The translations under genes and the position numbers were made by a program. 42,140 bases of DNA from Bacteroidota bacterium (GTDB taxonomy: Bacteria > Bacteroidota > Bacteroidia > B-17B0 > Aurantibacillaceae), in contig JAHEYF010000036.1 in NCBI GenBank assembly GCA_023251755.1, forward strand, positions 1-42,140, written 5' to 3'. Below are positions 1-8,967 of the stretch, piece by piece. Numbering within the stretch: position 1 is the stretch's first letter; each line of letters starts with the position of its first letter. A model generated the notes under the pieces. It saw nothing but the letters and a program-made list of their open reading frames with translations. It was not told where the DNA came from and made no database searches.

Positions 1-3000
1 TTACAGCACCTACAGTTATTAATACAAGTGTATCTTCACAAACCAACGTGGGCTGTAACGGGACTTCAACCGGAGCCGCCACAATAGCTGCAACCGGCGG
101 AACAGGTGCTTATACGTATTCCTGGACTTCGAACAGCAGCACAAGTGCTACCGCTACAGGCCTGGCTGCCGGTACATACACCTGCACCGTGACCGATGCC
201 AACAACTGTGTTAAAATACAAGCTGTTACTATTACAGAACCTGCAGTTATTAATACCACTGTTTCTTCACAAACCAACGTGGGTTGTAACGGGGCTTCTA
301 CAGGAGCTGCTACAGTAACTGCAACCGGCGGAACCACTGCTTATACTTACGCCTGGACATCGAACAGCAGTACCACTGCTACCGCTACCGGATTAGCGGC
401 TGGTACATACACCTGCACGGTAACCGACGCCAACAACTGTGTTAAAATACAAGCTGTTACTATTACAGAACCTGCAGTTATCAATACCACTGTTTCTTCA
501 CAAACCAACGTGGGTTGTAACGGGGCTTCAAGCGGAGCCGCCACAATAACAGCAACAGGTGGAACAGGTGCTTATACCTATTCCTGGACATCGAACAGCA
601 GTACAAGCGCTACCGCTACTGGTCTTGCAGCAGGTACTTACACCTGCACGGTAACCGATGCCAACAACTGCGTTAAAATACAGGCGGTAACAATTACAGA
701 ACCTGCGGTCATCAATACAACTGTTGCTTCGCAAACAAATGTAAGCTGCAATGGTGGCTCAACAGGAGCGGCCACTGTTACTGCAACAGGTGGAACAGGC
801 GCTTACACCTATTCCTGGACATCGAACAGCACCACCACTGCTACCGCTACCGGATTAGCAGCCGGTACATACACCTGCACGGTGACCGATGCCAACAGCT
901 GTGTAAAAATACAGGCTGTAACAATTACAGAGCCTACTGCGATCACAGCAACAACTTCTACTACCACAACTTCCTGTACAGCCAACACCGGAACTGCAAC
1001 AGTACTTGCAACAGGCGGAACACCTTCCTATACTTATGCATGGACACCCACAGGAGGTACAGCTGCCAATGCAGTGAACCTTGGTGTTGGAATATACACG
1101 GTAAGCATTAGCGATGCAAACAACTGCTCAATTACAAAAACAGTTAACATAACAACGGCTTCAGGCCCGGCTGCTACAATTTCATCTTCCGGCAATGTAC
1201 TTTGTAACGGTGCTGCAACCGGAACGGCTACAGTAAGTGCAACAGGCGGGGCAGGAACTTTAGCATACACCTGGGCTCCGCTTGGCGGAACAACCGCAAC
1301 AGCAAGCAACCTGCCCGCAGGAACCTATACCTGTACAGTTAGCGATGTCAATTCATGTATAGCTATTGCAAGTGTTACTATTACTCAATCACCTGCTATT
1401 ACAAAAACACAGTCCTTTACCAAATGTGCCGGACAGTCTGTAACAATAGGTACACATACGTATACAAGCAGCGGAACATACATAGATGTGCTGACGGCTG
1501 TGAACGGCTGCGATAGCACGGTAACCACCCACTTAACCGTATTGCCTGCAAATGCATTTACACAAAATAGTACCAAATGTGTGGGCCAGTCCTTAACGGT
1601 TGGTACACACACCTATACAACAAGCGGTACTTATACCGATGTCTTGACTGCCGCTAATGGTTGCGACAGTACGGTGACGACACACCTGACAATTTTAAAT
1701 GCAATTACCGGCACGCAGACTTTAAGCCTTTGTGCAGGTCAATCGCTCACAGTAGGAACCCATACCTACACCAGCAGCGGCACCTTTACCGATGTATTGA
1801 CTGCAGTAAGCGGATGTGACAGTACCGTCACTACGCATCTGACTGTACTGGCCCCTATAACAGGTACACAAACCTTAACAATATGTTACGGCGACACAGT
1901 AAAAGTAGGAACAGGCATTCACACCACTACCGGTACATTTACAGATGTTCTGCATGCGGCCAATGGTTGCGATAGTACTGTAAGCACCAACCTTACCGTT
2001 AGGGCGCCCATTACCGGTTCGCAGACACTCACGATCTGTGCGGGAGACACCGTAATAGTAGGAACAGGTATACACACAGGCAGCGGAACATACACGGATG
2101 CCGTGCCTGCTGCCAATGGTTGCGACAGCGTGATCACCACCCACTTAACCGTATTGCCTGCAATTACAAAATCGCAGTCGTTTACAATTTGTGCAGGAGA
2201 TACCATCACTGTAGGAACTCACCATTATTCTACAAGCGGAAATTACAGCGATGTATTCCCTGCTCACAACGGCTGCGACAGCACTGTGACAACTCAGCTC
2301 ACCGTATTGCCGGCCAACATCCATACTCAGTCTATTACTGTGTGTCATGGCGATTCAATTACAGTTGGTACCCATGTATACCACAACAGCGGAACTTACA
2401 CCGACCTGTTTACAGCCCACAACGGTTGCGATAGCACCGTAACGACCCAGCTTACCGTATTGGGGATTATTTCTTCCACACAAAACAGTACCGTATGTTC
2501 CGGAGGAAGCGTGACCGTTGGTACACACACCTATACCCTGAGTGGCACTTACACCGATCACCTGGTATCGGCTATGGGTTGCGACAGTGTAGTAACAACT
2601 CACCTCACCGTCAGACCGCCTGTAAATGTACTGGTGAGTGTAAGCGGGCCCAATTTAAGCTCCTTAGTATCCGGTGTAACAATTGTTTCGTACCAATGGA
2701 TCAATTGCAGCAACAATGCCCATTTGGCCACTACAGCCAATTACACAGCTACAGCCAACGGACAATACGCTGTTATTGTAACCACCAATAATGGTTGTAT
2801 CGATACTTCGATTTGTGCTACAGTAAATACTGTTGGCATTGGTGAAATTGCAGCAGACAACTCTGACTTGCAGATTTATCCGAACCCGAACACCGGTATC
2901 TTTACAATCAAAGCCAATAGTGAAGGAGTTTACTCCATCAGGAATGAGCTGGGGCAAAGCATGGCTACCTATAAATTAAATGCAGCCAACAATTACACCA

Positions 3001-3092
3001 TGAATATCGAAAACCTTGCCAACGGTATGTATTTTATACAGGAAGTTCAGCGCAGCAAGGTAAGGGTGCATAAAGTGATTGTAAACAAATAG
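1..3092 (+). CDS. SprB-repeat surface protein with T9SS type A sorting domain (5' partial)
   Basis: The reading frame is open from base 3 with no start, so the N-terminus lies outside the window; the first in-frame GTG (base 48) is inside a repeat and is not a real start. Counting from base 48, residues 1-445 are six SprB-type repeats of about 77 aa (pattern NVGCNG...ATGGT..YTYSWTS...AGTYTCTVTDANNC); four are nearly identical and two divergent. Residues about 450-855 are eight 51-aa units with conserved Cys, GTHTYT, SGTYTDVL and NGCDSTVTTHLTVL. An Ig-like stretch follows, and the last ~75 residues carry YPNPNTG and end in a basic KVIVNK tail, as in T9SS type A sorting domains. By family this is a cell-surface or secreted protein, exported by Sec and then T9SS. 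An adhesin or gliding-related role is inference. A stem-loop terminator lies 145 nt downstream. Confidence 0.88.
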   Translation, partial: TAPTVINTSVSSQTNVGCNGTSTGAATIAATGGTGAYTYSWTSNSSTSATATGLAAGTYTCTVTDANNCVKIQAVTITEPAVINTTVSSQTNVGCNGASTGAATVTATGGTTAYTYAWTSNSSTTATATGLAAGTYTCTVTDANNCVKIQAVTITEPAVINTTVSSQTNVGCNGASSGAATITATGGTGAYTYSWTSNSSTSATATGLAAGTYTCTVTDANNCVKIQAVTITEPAVINTTVASQTNVSCNGGSTGAATVTATGGTGAYTYSWTSNSTTTATATGLAAGTYTCTVTDANSCVKIQAVTITEPTAITATTSTTTTSCTANTGTATVLATGGTPSYTYAWTPTGGTAANAVNLGVGIYTVSISDANNCSITKTVNITTASGPAATISSSGNVLCNGAATGTATVSATGGAGTLAYTWAPLGGTTATASNLPAGTYTCTVSDVNSCIAIASVTITQSPAITKTQSFTKCAGQSVTIGTHTYTSSGTYIDVLTAVNGCDSTVTTHLTVLPANAFTQNSTKCVGQSLTVGTHTYTTSGTYTDVLTAANGCDSTVTTHLTILNAITGTQTLSLCAGQSLTVGTHTYTSSGTFTDVLTAVSGCDSTVTTHLTVLAPITGTQTLTICYGDTVKVGTGIHTTTGTFTDVLHAANGCDSTVSTNLTVRAPITGSQTLTICAGDTVIVGTGIHTGSGTYTDAVPAANGCDSVITTHLTVLPAITKSQSFTICAGDTITVGTHHYSTSGNYSDVFPAHNGCDSTVTTQLTVLPANIHTQSITVCHGDSITVGTHVYHNSGTYTDLFTAHNGCDSTVTTQLTVLGIISSTQNSTVCSGGSVTVGTHTYTLSGTYTDHLVSAMGCDSVVTTHLTVRPPVNVLVSVSGPNLSSLVSGVTIVSYQWINCSNNAHLATTANYTATANGQYAVIVTTNNGCIDTSICATVNTVGIGEIAADNSDLQIYPNPNTGIFTIKANSEGVYSIRNELGQSMATYKLNAANNYTMNIENLANGMYFIQEVQRSKVRVHKVIVNK
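41..950 (+). repeat. 231-bp in-frame tandem repeat array encoding SprB repeats
   Basis: The block that begins AACCAACGTGGGCTGTAACG at 41 recurs at about 272, 503 and, more diverged, 734. The period is 231 bp (77 codons). Near-identity at DNA level points to recent expansion or homogenisation, and copy number may vary or be collapsed in assembly. Confidence 0.85.
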
Positions 3093-3236
3093 TTTTAAGC
3101 CAAAAGTAAAAAGCCAAAAGCAAAGGGATTGAGGTGAGGGAGTCAGAACCTGGATAATAGTAGTACTGTGTTTGTTCTAAGCGTCACATTAAACAGAGCT
3201 TAGTTGTAGTTTTTTAGAGTAAAATTTTAAACCAGG

Positions 3237-3270
3237 CCCTCTGAATGTATGTTCAGGGGGTTTTGTTTTT
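3237..3270 (+). terminator. Rho-independent terminator for the SprB-repeat gene
   Basis: Left arm CCCTCTGAA (3237-3245), 6-nt loop, right arm TTCAGGGGG (3252-3260; nine pairs, one of them T-G), followed directly by TTTTGTTTTT. It lies 145 nt after the stop of the upstream gene. Confidence 0.75.
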
Positions 3271-3310
3271 AAAAGCCAGGATTTAAAATTTAAGATTCAA
3301 AATTCAAAGA

Positions 3311-3340
3311 ATGATTCCGGTCGGGAATCATCTTTTATTT
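3311..3340 (+). terminator. Second stem-loop, possible back-up terminator
   Basis: ATGATTCC (3311-3318) pairs perfectly with GGAATCAT (3324-3331) across a 5-nt loop, and CTTTTATTT follows. It could be a weak terminator or simply part of a dispersed palindromic element. Confidence 0.4.
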
Positions 3341-3788
3341 CCCGAAGATCATTCATTAGCGCAAGTCTGCGTTTTAATCAGCGCAGCAGGAAACAAGACA
3401 AAAAAATTTATCGTACAGAAACAAATATTGGTCGACATTATTTGAATAAGTCTTTCATTTTTATTCTCCATTTTCAGCATTTTGCAGGTGTCAAAAACTG
3501 AGGGAACGGTTACTGCTGTCTGAAAAATAGGCCTTAATTTTGACAAAAAACTCCCCGCCCGCAGACTGAAATCAGCCGGCTAATGAAGGGTGCAGGCCAG
3601 TAATAAAATAAAGCACAGACAAAATAATAAATTCAAAAAATTAACGTTAAAAATACAAAGGGCAAAAAACCAGTTGAAGAAAAGCTAAACAATTCAAAAT
3701 AAGGGACTAAGTTTTTTACAAAGCATTCATTTTAGTTTCATGTCTGCCTGAAATTAAGGAATGCGACAAAAATACGTGAAAATACGTA

Positions 3789-3818
3789 TTGACTTTATAA
3801 AATATTTTAGTAACCTTG
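3789..3818 (+). promoter_or_regulatory. Candidate Bacteroidota-type promoter
   Basis: TTG at 3789-3791, a 19-nt spacer, then TAACCTTG at 3811-3818, one mismatch from TAnnTTTG. It would start transcription about 150 nt upstream of the ATG at 3977. This is a pattern match only. Confidence 0.4.
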
Positions 3819-3976
3819 CGGCAAAATTTGGCAATGTCATAAAAAAGCGGAAAAAGGCGAACGGGCATATGGCTGAACTCCCTTGTAACTTATAGCTCAA
3901 ATCATTTATGGCTTATTTGTTTATTACTTATGGCTTTCTATAATAACTTTTTACTTTTAAATTAACACTAATCATT

Positions 3977-6900
3977 ATGTCACAACATTCATCCCTCACT
4001 TTAGCCTTGTTTTTTTGCACGGCCTTTGCCTTTGCACAGGCACCACAAAACTCAGGAATCGGAACCATCACACCGGGTTCAAAGCTGGAAATCAAAGCGG
4101 AGACCAACGACGCCACAAAATCGGCCTTGAACGTGACGGATAATGCCGGTAGTAGTTTGTTGTTTATAAGGAATGATGGATATATTCATTTTGGAGACCC
4201 TGCGCAGGATTGGAAAAAATTTATTGAATTCAATAGTAGCAGTAATTTATTTAAGGTTAATTTAAATACAGTATCTAACCTTAACTACAATTATGGGGTT
4301 CTTAAATTAATTGGTATTAATGGGGGAGGCTCTCAGGAACTGAGCTTTACAGGTATAGAGGCCAAGAACCTTACTTTAATCAGGTGTGGAAATACCCGTT
4401 TAGGTTTTGGAACAGGGAATAATGATGCTATGATGCAATTATCAACTGCAGGAAATCTGTTTTTGGGCGCGAATGCTGACAATGGAACAGATGCAAGTGC
4501 AAGACTCCATATTAAAGCGGAGACTAATGATGCCTCAAAATCGGCTCTGAATATAAGCGATAATACCGGGACTGGTTTGTTGCTTGTCAGAAATGATGGG
4601 GTAGTGACCACTAAAAACTTTACAATTGACGGGCTTGTTATTTCAGCAGCGCGCCCAACCCTTCAGGCAAATGAAGACAATAAATTAGAATTAAACGGGG
4701 ACAATACAGGTTATACAAGATTGTGGGGTTATGGTAATGTGCAGTTAAAATCAAATGGTTTTACATATATGTTAAATGCCGAAGGGGCAGGACTTATGTG
4801 CGGATACAATAATACAGATTATCTGTACCATAGTTTCAGAAACGACAACCTGAATATACTTGCGGTTAACCACATTGGATTTGCAGCCGGCAACAATAGG
4901 CTGGGTATCGGTACATCGGCTCCCACTGCATCTTTGGATATAGCTGCGTCTACAACTTCCGCTGCTTCCTTTCGGCTCCGATCAGGAAGTGCCCCTACGA
5001 CTCCTAATGATGGTGACGTATGGTACGACGGCAGCAACCTTAAATTCCGCAAAGGAACCACTACAGTTGATTTAACAGCGGCAGCTTCATTAATGGGTAC
5101 TGCCAGTCAGATCATTTATTTTGGAACTGACGGAGCTGCTACCAGCAGTGCCAATTTAACGTACGATGCTACAAATGGTTTGTTCTATAAAGGAGATTTT
5201 AATTTTAAAGGGCCTGATAATAAATCCGTGTTCCATTTTAATTCTGCCACCAATACACTTGGCTTTTTTGAGGATGCATCGGCAGCCCGTATATTAAGTT
5301 TTACTGTCCCTGGAGCCGATAACAATTGCCAGATCACCACATCAATAGGTACACAGGTAGGTTTAGTAACTCATTTCGGCCTTTACGACTGCTCTATTCA
5401 GGGTGGTGCATTAAACGGAAACGACAAAGCCATTATTAAAATTAAAAACGCCGGGATCAATACTTATGCGTTTGGAACCGATGCAGAAGGTGTTATATCT
5501 ATGGCTGTTGGAATTGAACCCTCTTCAAATACGAATACTTTACAGTTGTACTCGAAGGTTCGTGCAGGTGCAGCAGCTGGAGATGCAGGCTTAGTAATTC
5601 ATACCGGTGCCGGCACCAAACATTTATTAGGGGATTATGTGGGTATTGGCACCACTTCCCCCGCTACCCAACTCCACACTACCGGCACAGTAAGGCACGA
5701 TGCCTTAGCGGGGGCAGGCTCCCGTATGGTTGTGGCCGATGCGAGTGGTAACCTCAGTACACAAGCCATTACCGGCGGTTTAACAGGCACTGCCAACCAG
5801 GTCACTTATTTTGGTGCGGATGGAAATGCTACCAGCAGCGCCAATGTAAAATACGATGGAACTACCACTACTTTAAAAGGAACAGATGCAGGAACTACAA
5901 ATTATGTGTTAAAACTGAGCAACAGCGCAAATGCAGGTTTATTGAATATAAGAAACGATGGAAAAATAAGTATGGGCGATGGCTCTCAGTCAAACCCATT
6001 GTATATAAATACAAGTTCTGCCGCCTCGTATACAGGTGAAAAAATGAGCTTTGAAGTTGGAGGAGGAGCCTGGAATTATGGTTACAATGCTACATTAAAT
6101 GCCATGACTTTTTTAACCACAGGCAGCTCTTCAGGCAATTGGGTATTTGGCACAGGCAGCAGTTCTTCTCCTACTGTGAAAATGATGTACAGTTCAACTT
6201 ATCCAGGTTTTGGTGTTAATGTGGGAAGTTCAGTTAATGCGGTGGGTCATTTTAAAATGGGCGTAACCGGCAATGCAACTGATAATATTTTATTGGCGGA
6301 AACTTCGGCTGGCGTAGTTAAATTTAAAGTACAGAATGATGGGTATGTTTCATTTAATGCCGATGTTAATGCCAGTTATGGCAAGTATTATTTTGTAGAT
6401 AACAATGGTGCGGGAACAACCAATTCATTGGTAGTAAAAAGAGATTACTCTTCGGCCACCTATTCCAGTTTTGCCTCTTTCCTGGCAGCTAACCATTCTA
6501 TGCAAAGTGGCGACCTCACGAGGGCTTTTGCATTTACCAATGCTGCAAGCAGCTACGACCTTGCTTGTATTTTCGGAGAACTATTACCTTCCAGCGAAGG
6601 TGCCTGGCATTTTACTACAAGAACGGGAGGCTCACAGGTACTTGGGATGAAAATAGCAGGTTCGAAAGTAGGTATAGGAGGAATTACCACTCCCACTGCT
6701 GCGTTAGATGTTGCAGCATCCACCACTTCTGCCGCTTCCCTTCGCCTTCGCTCCGGTACTGCCCCTACCACCCCCAACGACGGTGATGTATGGTACGATG
6801 GTACCAACCTTAAATTCCGCAAAGGAGCCGCTACAGTTGATTTAACCGCGGCTTCTGCTGGTTTACCAACCGGTACTTCTGCCCAGACATTAAGACACGA

Positions 6901-7990
6901 CGGCACCACCTGGGTGGCCAACAGTGCATTGGTAAATAACGGAACACAGATCGGGATTGGTGTGGCAAGCCCTACAGCCGCCCTGCACTTAAAAGCAGGT
7001 ACAGCAACGGCAAACACGGCCCCTTTAAAACTTACAGCCGGTACCAATTTAACAACGGCTGAAGCCGGTGCAATTGAGTTCAATGGTACCAACTTATTTT
7101 ATACAAATGCAACACCAAGCCGGATTACCATCTTAGGTAACAATGCAGGTATAACAGGCGGAACAACTTTAGTGGGTGGAACTGCCGCTTCCGAAAATTT
7201 AGCCCTGAGCTCTACATCCAATGCCACCAAAGGTAAAATCACCATGGGCTCTTCGGCTTACGATGAGCTCAACAACAGATTGGGTGTGGGAACTGCAACG
7301 CCTACAGCGGCCCTGCACTTAAAAGCAGGTACGGCTACTGCAAACACCGCCCCTTTAAAACTTACAGCCGGTACAAATTTAACAACACCCGAAGCAGGAG
7401 CACTTGAGTTTGATGGGACACGCTTGTTTTACACCACGTCTACCCCAAGCAGAATCAGCGTATTGGGCAACAACCTCGGTTTAACCGGCGGAACAACACT
7501 GGTGGGCGGTACAGCCGCTTCCGAAAACCTGACATTAAGCTCAAGCTCAAATGCCACCAAAGGCAAAATTGTAATGGGTACTTCGGCTTACGATGAAGTC
7601 AACAACCGCCTCGGTATTGGTACCAATGCCCCAGGTACCAATGCACTTGTGCATTTAAAAGACGGGCACATCCGCAGCGAGCAAACCACCAAACCAACAA
7701 TAGCTGTTACTACAGCCAACGGTATTACCGCTGCCGCTGTTACTACCGGATCAAGCGATACCAAAGGAAACATCACCACCACCGGCGACAACACCGGCAC
7801 CAACACCGTGCTGACCATTACCTTTAACAAGGCTTATGCAGTTGCCCCGATAGTGGTTATTTCGGCAGCCAATGCTACAGGACAGATTTGCACTTATTTT
7901 GTGGCAGCTACAACCACTACTTTTACACTTAATTTTAAAGACGGAGTGGTGAATGCAACACCTTCGTTTAATTATATGGTGATTGAGTAA
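3977..7990 (+). CDS. Exported tail-fibre-like repeat protein, 1337 aa
   Basis: The N-terminus (MSQHSSLTLALFFCTAFAFAQ) is a clear signal peptide with cleavage after about residue 21. The rest is built from modules typical of Bacteroidota proteins often annotated as tail-fibre-like: LGIGT..PTA.L.. followed by blocks such as TPNDGDVWYDG and LKFRKG. That block occurs at about 4899-5085 and again at 6667-6853. A second 110-aa module is duplicated in tandem at about 6949-7608. The C-terminal ~75 residues form a separate beta-rich Thr/Asn domain. I see no S74-type chaperone motif and no T9SS sorting domain, so the final location is uncertain: periplasm or surface. No enzyme motif is visible. A beta-structured, possibly trimeric fibre or adhesin is inference from the repeats. 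Confidence 0.8.
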   Translation: MSQHSSLTLALFFCTAFAFAQAPQNSGIGTITPGSKLEIKAETNDATKSALNVTDNAGSSLLFIRNDGYIHFGDPAQDWKKFIEFNSSSNLFKVNLNTVSNLNYNYGVLKLIGINGGGSQELSFTGIEAKNLTLIRCGNTRLGFGTGNNDAMMQLSTAGNLFLGANADNGTDASARLHIKAETNDASKSALNISDNTGTGLLLVRNDGVVTTKNFTIDGLVISAARPTLQANEDNKLELNGDNTGYTRLWGYGNVQLKSNGFTYMLNAEGAGLMCGYNNTDYLYHSFRNDNLNILAVNHIGFAAGNNRLGIGTSAPTASLDIAASTTSAASFRLRSGSAPTTPNDGDVWYDGSNLKFRKGTTTVDLTAAASLMGTASQIIYFGTDGAATSSANLTYDATNGLFYKGDFNFKGPDNKSVFHFNSATNTLGFFEDASAARILSFTVPGADNNCQITTSIGTQVGLVTHFGLYDCSIQGGALNGNDKAIIKIKNAGINTYAFGTDAEGVISMAVGIEPSSNTNTLQLYSKVRAGAAAGDAGLVIHTGAGTKHLLGDYVGIGTTSPATQLHTTGTVRHDALAGAGSRMVVADASGNLSTQAITGGLTGTANQVTYFGADGNATSSANVKYDGTTTTLKGTDAGTTNYVLKLSNSANAGLLNIRNDGKISMGDGSQSNPLYINTSSAASYTGEKMSFEVGGGAWNYGYNATLNAMTFLTTGSSSGNWVFGTGSSSSPTVKMMYSSTYPGFGVNVGSSVNAVGHFKMGVTGNATDNILLAETSAGVVKFKVQNDGYVSFNADVNASYGKYYFVDNNGAGTTNSLVVKRDYSSATYSSFASFLAANHSMQSGDLTRAFAFTNAASSYDLACIFGELLPSSEGAWHFTTRTGGSQVLGMKIAGSKVGIGGITTPTAALDVAASTTSAASLRLRSGTAPTTPNDGDVWYDGTNLKFRKGAATVDLTAASAGLPTGTSAQTLRHDGTTWVANSALVNNGTQIGIGVASPTAALHLKAGTATANTAPLKLTAGTNLTTAEAGAIEFNGTNLFYTNATPSRITILGNNAGITGGTTLVGGTAASENLALSSTSNATKGKITMGSSAYDELNNRLGVGTATPTAALHLKAGTATANTAPLKLTAGTNLTTPEAGALEFDGTRLFYTTSTPSRISVLGNNLGLTGGTTLVGGTAASENLTLSSSSNATKGKIVMGTSAYDEVNNRLGIGTNAPGTNALVHLKDGHIRSEQTTKPTIAVTTANGITAAAVTTGSSDTKGNITTTGDNTGTNTVLTITFNKAYAVAPIVVISAANATGQICTYFVAATTTTFTLNFKDGVVNATPSFNYMVIE
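6949..7608 (+). repeat. 330-bp in-frame tandem duplication (2 copies)
   Basis: CCCTTTAAAACTTACAGCCG occurs at 7021 and again at 7351, and the flanking sequence matches for about 110 codons on each side of the junction (6949-7278 and 7279-7608). Differences are mostly single substitutions, so this is an internal module duplication. Confidence 0.75.
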
Positions 7991-8063
7991 GTGAGAGAGT
8001 AAGAAAGTGAGAAAGTGAGAAAGTGAGAGAGTGGGAGAGGGGGGAGAGAGGAGGGTGAAGAGG
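7991..8063 (+). repeat. Low-complexity purine-rich repeat (GTGAGAAA-type)
   Basis: Begins at the stop of the fibre-like gene. Units of GTGAGA(A/G)A recur about every 8-10 nt and grade into a G-rich GGGAGAGGGGGGAGAG run. No coding potential is apparent. Confidence 0.6.
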
Positions 8064-8113
8064 ACTGTTGATTAAAACCGGCTTTGCAATTTTTTAACAG
8101 ATAATACGAAAGC

Positions 8114-8611
8114 ATGAAAAAATATAGTGTCCTTTTTACAATTAGTCTGGCGCTGTTTTCAGTGCAATTAAAAGCGCAGGACTCTTTAATTGTTTCCGAC
8201 CTGCATGTACTGTTTACACAGGCAACTGATTCCCTGCAAAAGATGCAGCAAATGATGCCGCTCAACAACCACCAGGCAGTGGGGCAACAAAGCGCCGCTC
8301 CTCCTAAATTCGACCTGGCGGCTTACTTTAGCGTAAATAAACCCGCCAGTGTTTCAGAAATTTATATAAAATTGGGTGCAAGTCCGAATGGAACCAACGT
8401 GAAAAACGAAACCTTTACGGTTGTCCATGAAGGGGGCTTGAACAAAGTAATGAGCGGAACAATGGAAGTGGCGAGGTTTTATGGAGAATCCACTTCTTAC
8501 AAAGCAAAAATTCAGGCGGCAGAAAAAACAAATGCAAAATGGATCACCGTTTATGTCAAACACACAGACGGTTCCTTTTCACAAAAAAAATATTTTAACC
8601 TGAACAATTAA
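8114..8611 (+). CDS. Small exported protein of unknown function, 165 aa
   Basis: MKKYSVLFTISLALFSVQLKAQ is a standard Sec signal peptide, with cleavage expected after AQ. The mature part is polar. It includes a Gln/Met-rich helix-prone stretch (about residues 40-60) and a beta-prone second half in which KNETFTVVHEGG and MEVARFYGESTSYKAK stand out. There are no Cys residues, lipobox or sorting domain. It lies between two large exported proteins on the same strand but is separated from both by repeat-filled gaps, so operon membership is unclear. I do not recognise the family. A soluble periplasmic or secreted protein is the most that can be said. Confidence 0.7.
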   Translation: MKKYSVLFTISLALFSVQLKAQDSLIVSDLHVLFTQATDSLQKMQQMMPLNNHQAVGQQSAAPPKFDLAAYFSVNKPASVSEIYIKLGASPNGTNVKNETFTVVHEGGLNKVMSGTMEVARFYGESTSYKAKIQAAEKTNAKWITVYVKHTDGSFSQKKYFNLNN

Positions 8612-8635
8612 GCTGAATCGTTCTTTTAAATTTGA

Positions 8636-8935
8636 TTTATTTCTCGCAGAGCAACGCAGATTAAAATACAGAGCCCCGCAGAAGATGGAATCGTAACCGG
8701 GATCGTTTTATGGCTTATTACTTTTTGCTTAGGGCTTTTTCTTTTTGCTTTTTTATTTCTCGCAGAGCAATGCAGATTAAAACGCAGAGTTCCGCAGAAG
8801 ATGGAATCGTAACCGGGATCGTTTTATGGCTTTTTACTTTTTGCTTATGGCTTTTTTATTTCTCGCAGAGCAACGCAGATTAAAACGCAGAGTTCCGCAG
8901 AGGAGGGAGAATCGCAACGGTGATCGTTCTTTAAA
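8636..8935 (+). repeat. Intergenic direct repeat, three imperfect copies
   Basis: Copies start at 8636, 8752 and 8855, each with TTTATTTCTCGCAGAGCAA. The core continues as CGCAGATTAAAACGCAGAG, then TTCCGCAGAAGATGGAATCG and ATGGCTT-type T-rich sequence. Spacing is 116 and 103 bp. Copy 3 diverges after the core. This fills the 356-bp gap before the next gene, and no ORF is supported here. A fragment of the core occurs inverted at 3368-3380. Confidence 0.8.
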
Positions 8936-8967
8936 TTTTGAATTTTAAATCTTGAACTTATTTCAAT

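Larger units (their letters stand above)
3093..3976. other. 884-bp intergenic region with no convincing gene
   Basis: This gap holds a short motif AGCCAAAAGTAAAAAGCC just after the stop codon, two stem-loops (3237-3270 and 3311-3340), an inverted fragment CTGCGTTTTAATC (3368-3380) of the repeat family at 8636-8935, and a promoter-like pair near 3789-3818. A 65-codon minus-strand frame at 3349-3546 has no recognisable features and is probably not a gene. Confidence 0.6.

Noticed and set aside
41-950. CRISPR-like regular repeats
   Set aside because: The 231-bp repeats are coding, in frame and contiguous without spacers. The 43-bp repeat at 19545 has only two copies and no spacers.
3349-3546. 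65-codon minus-strand frame in the first intergenic gap
   Set aside because: It overlaps repeat-like sequence, has no plausible leader and no recognisable fold.
6553-7092. 179-codon minus-strand frame
   Set aside because: It lies entirely opposite the fibre-like gene, has shadow composition (Val/Pro/Ala-rich from repeats), and has no independent domain or start signal.
3977-7990. Prophage tail-fibre gene
   Set aside because: It has a Sec signal peptide and no neighbouring phage structural, lysis or integrase genes; the fibre-like repeats are also common in Bacteroidota exported proteins.
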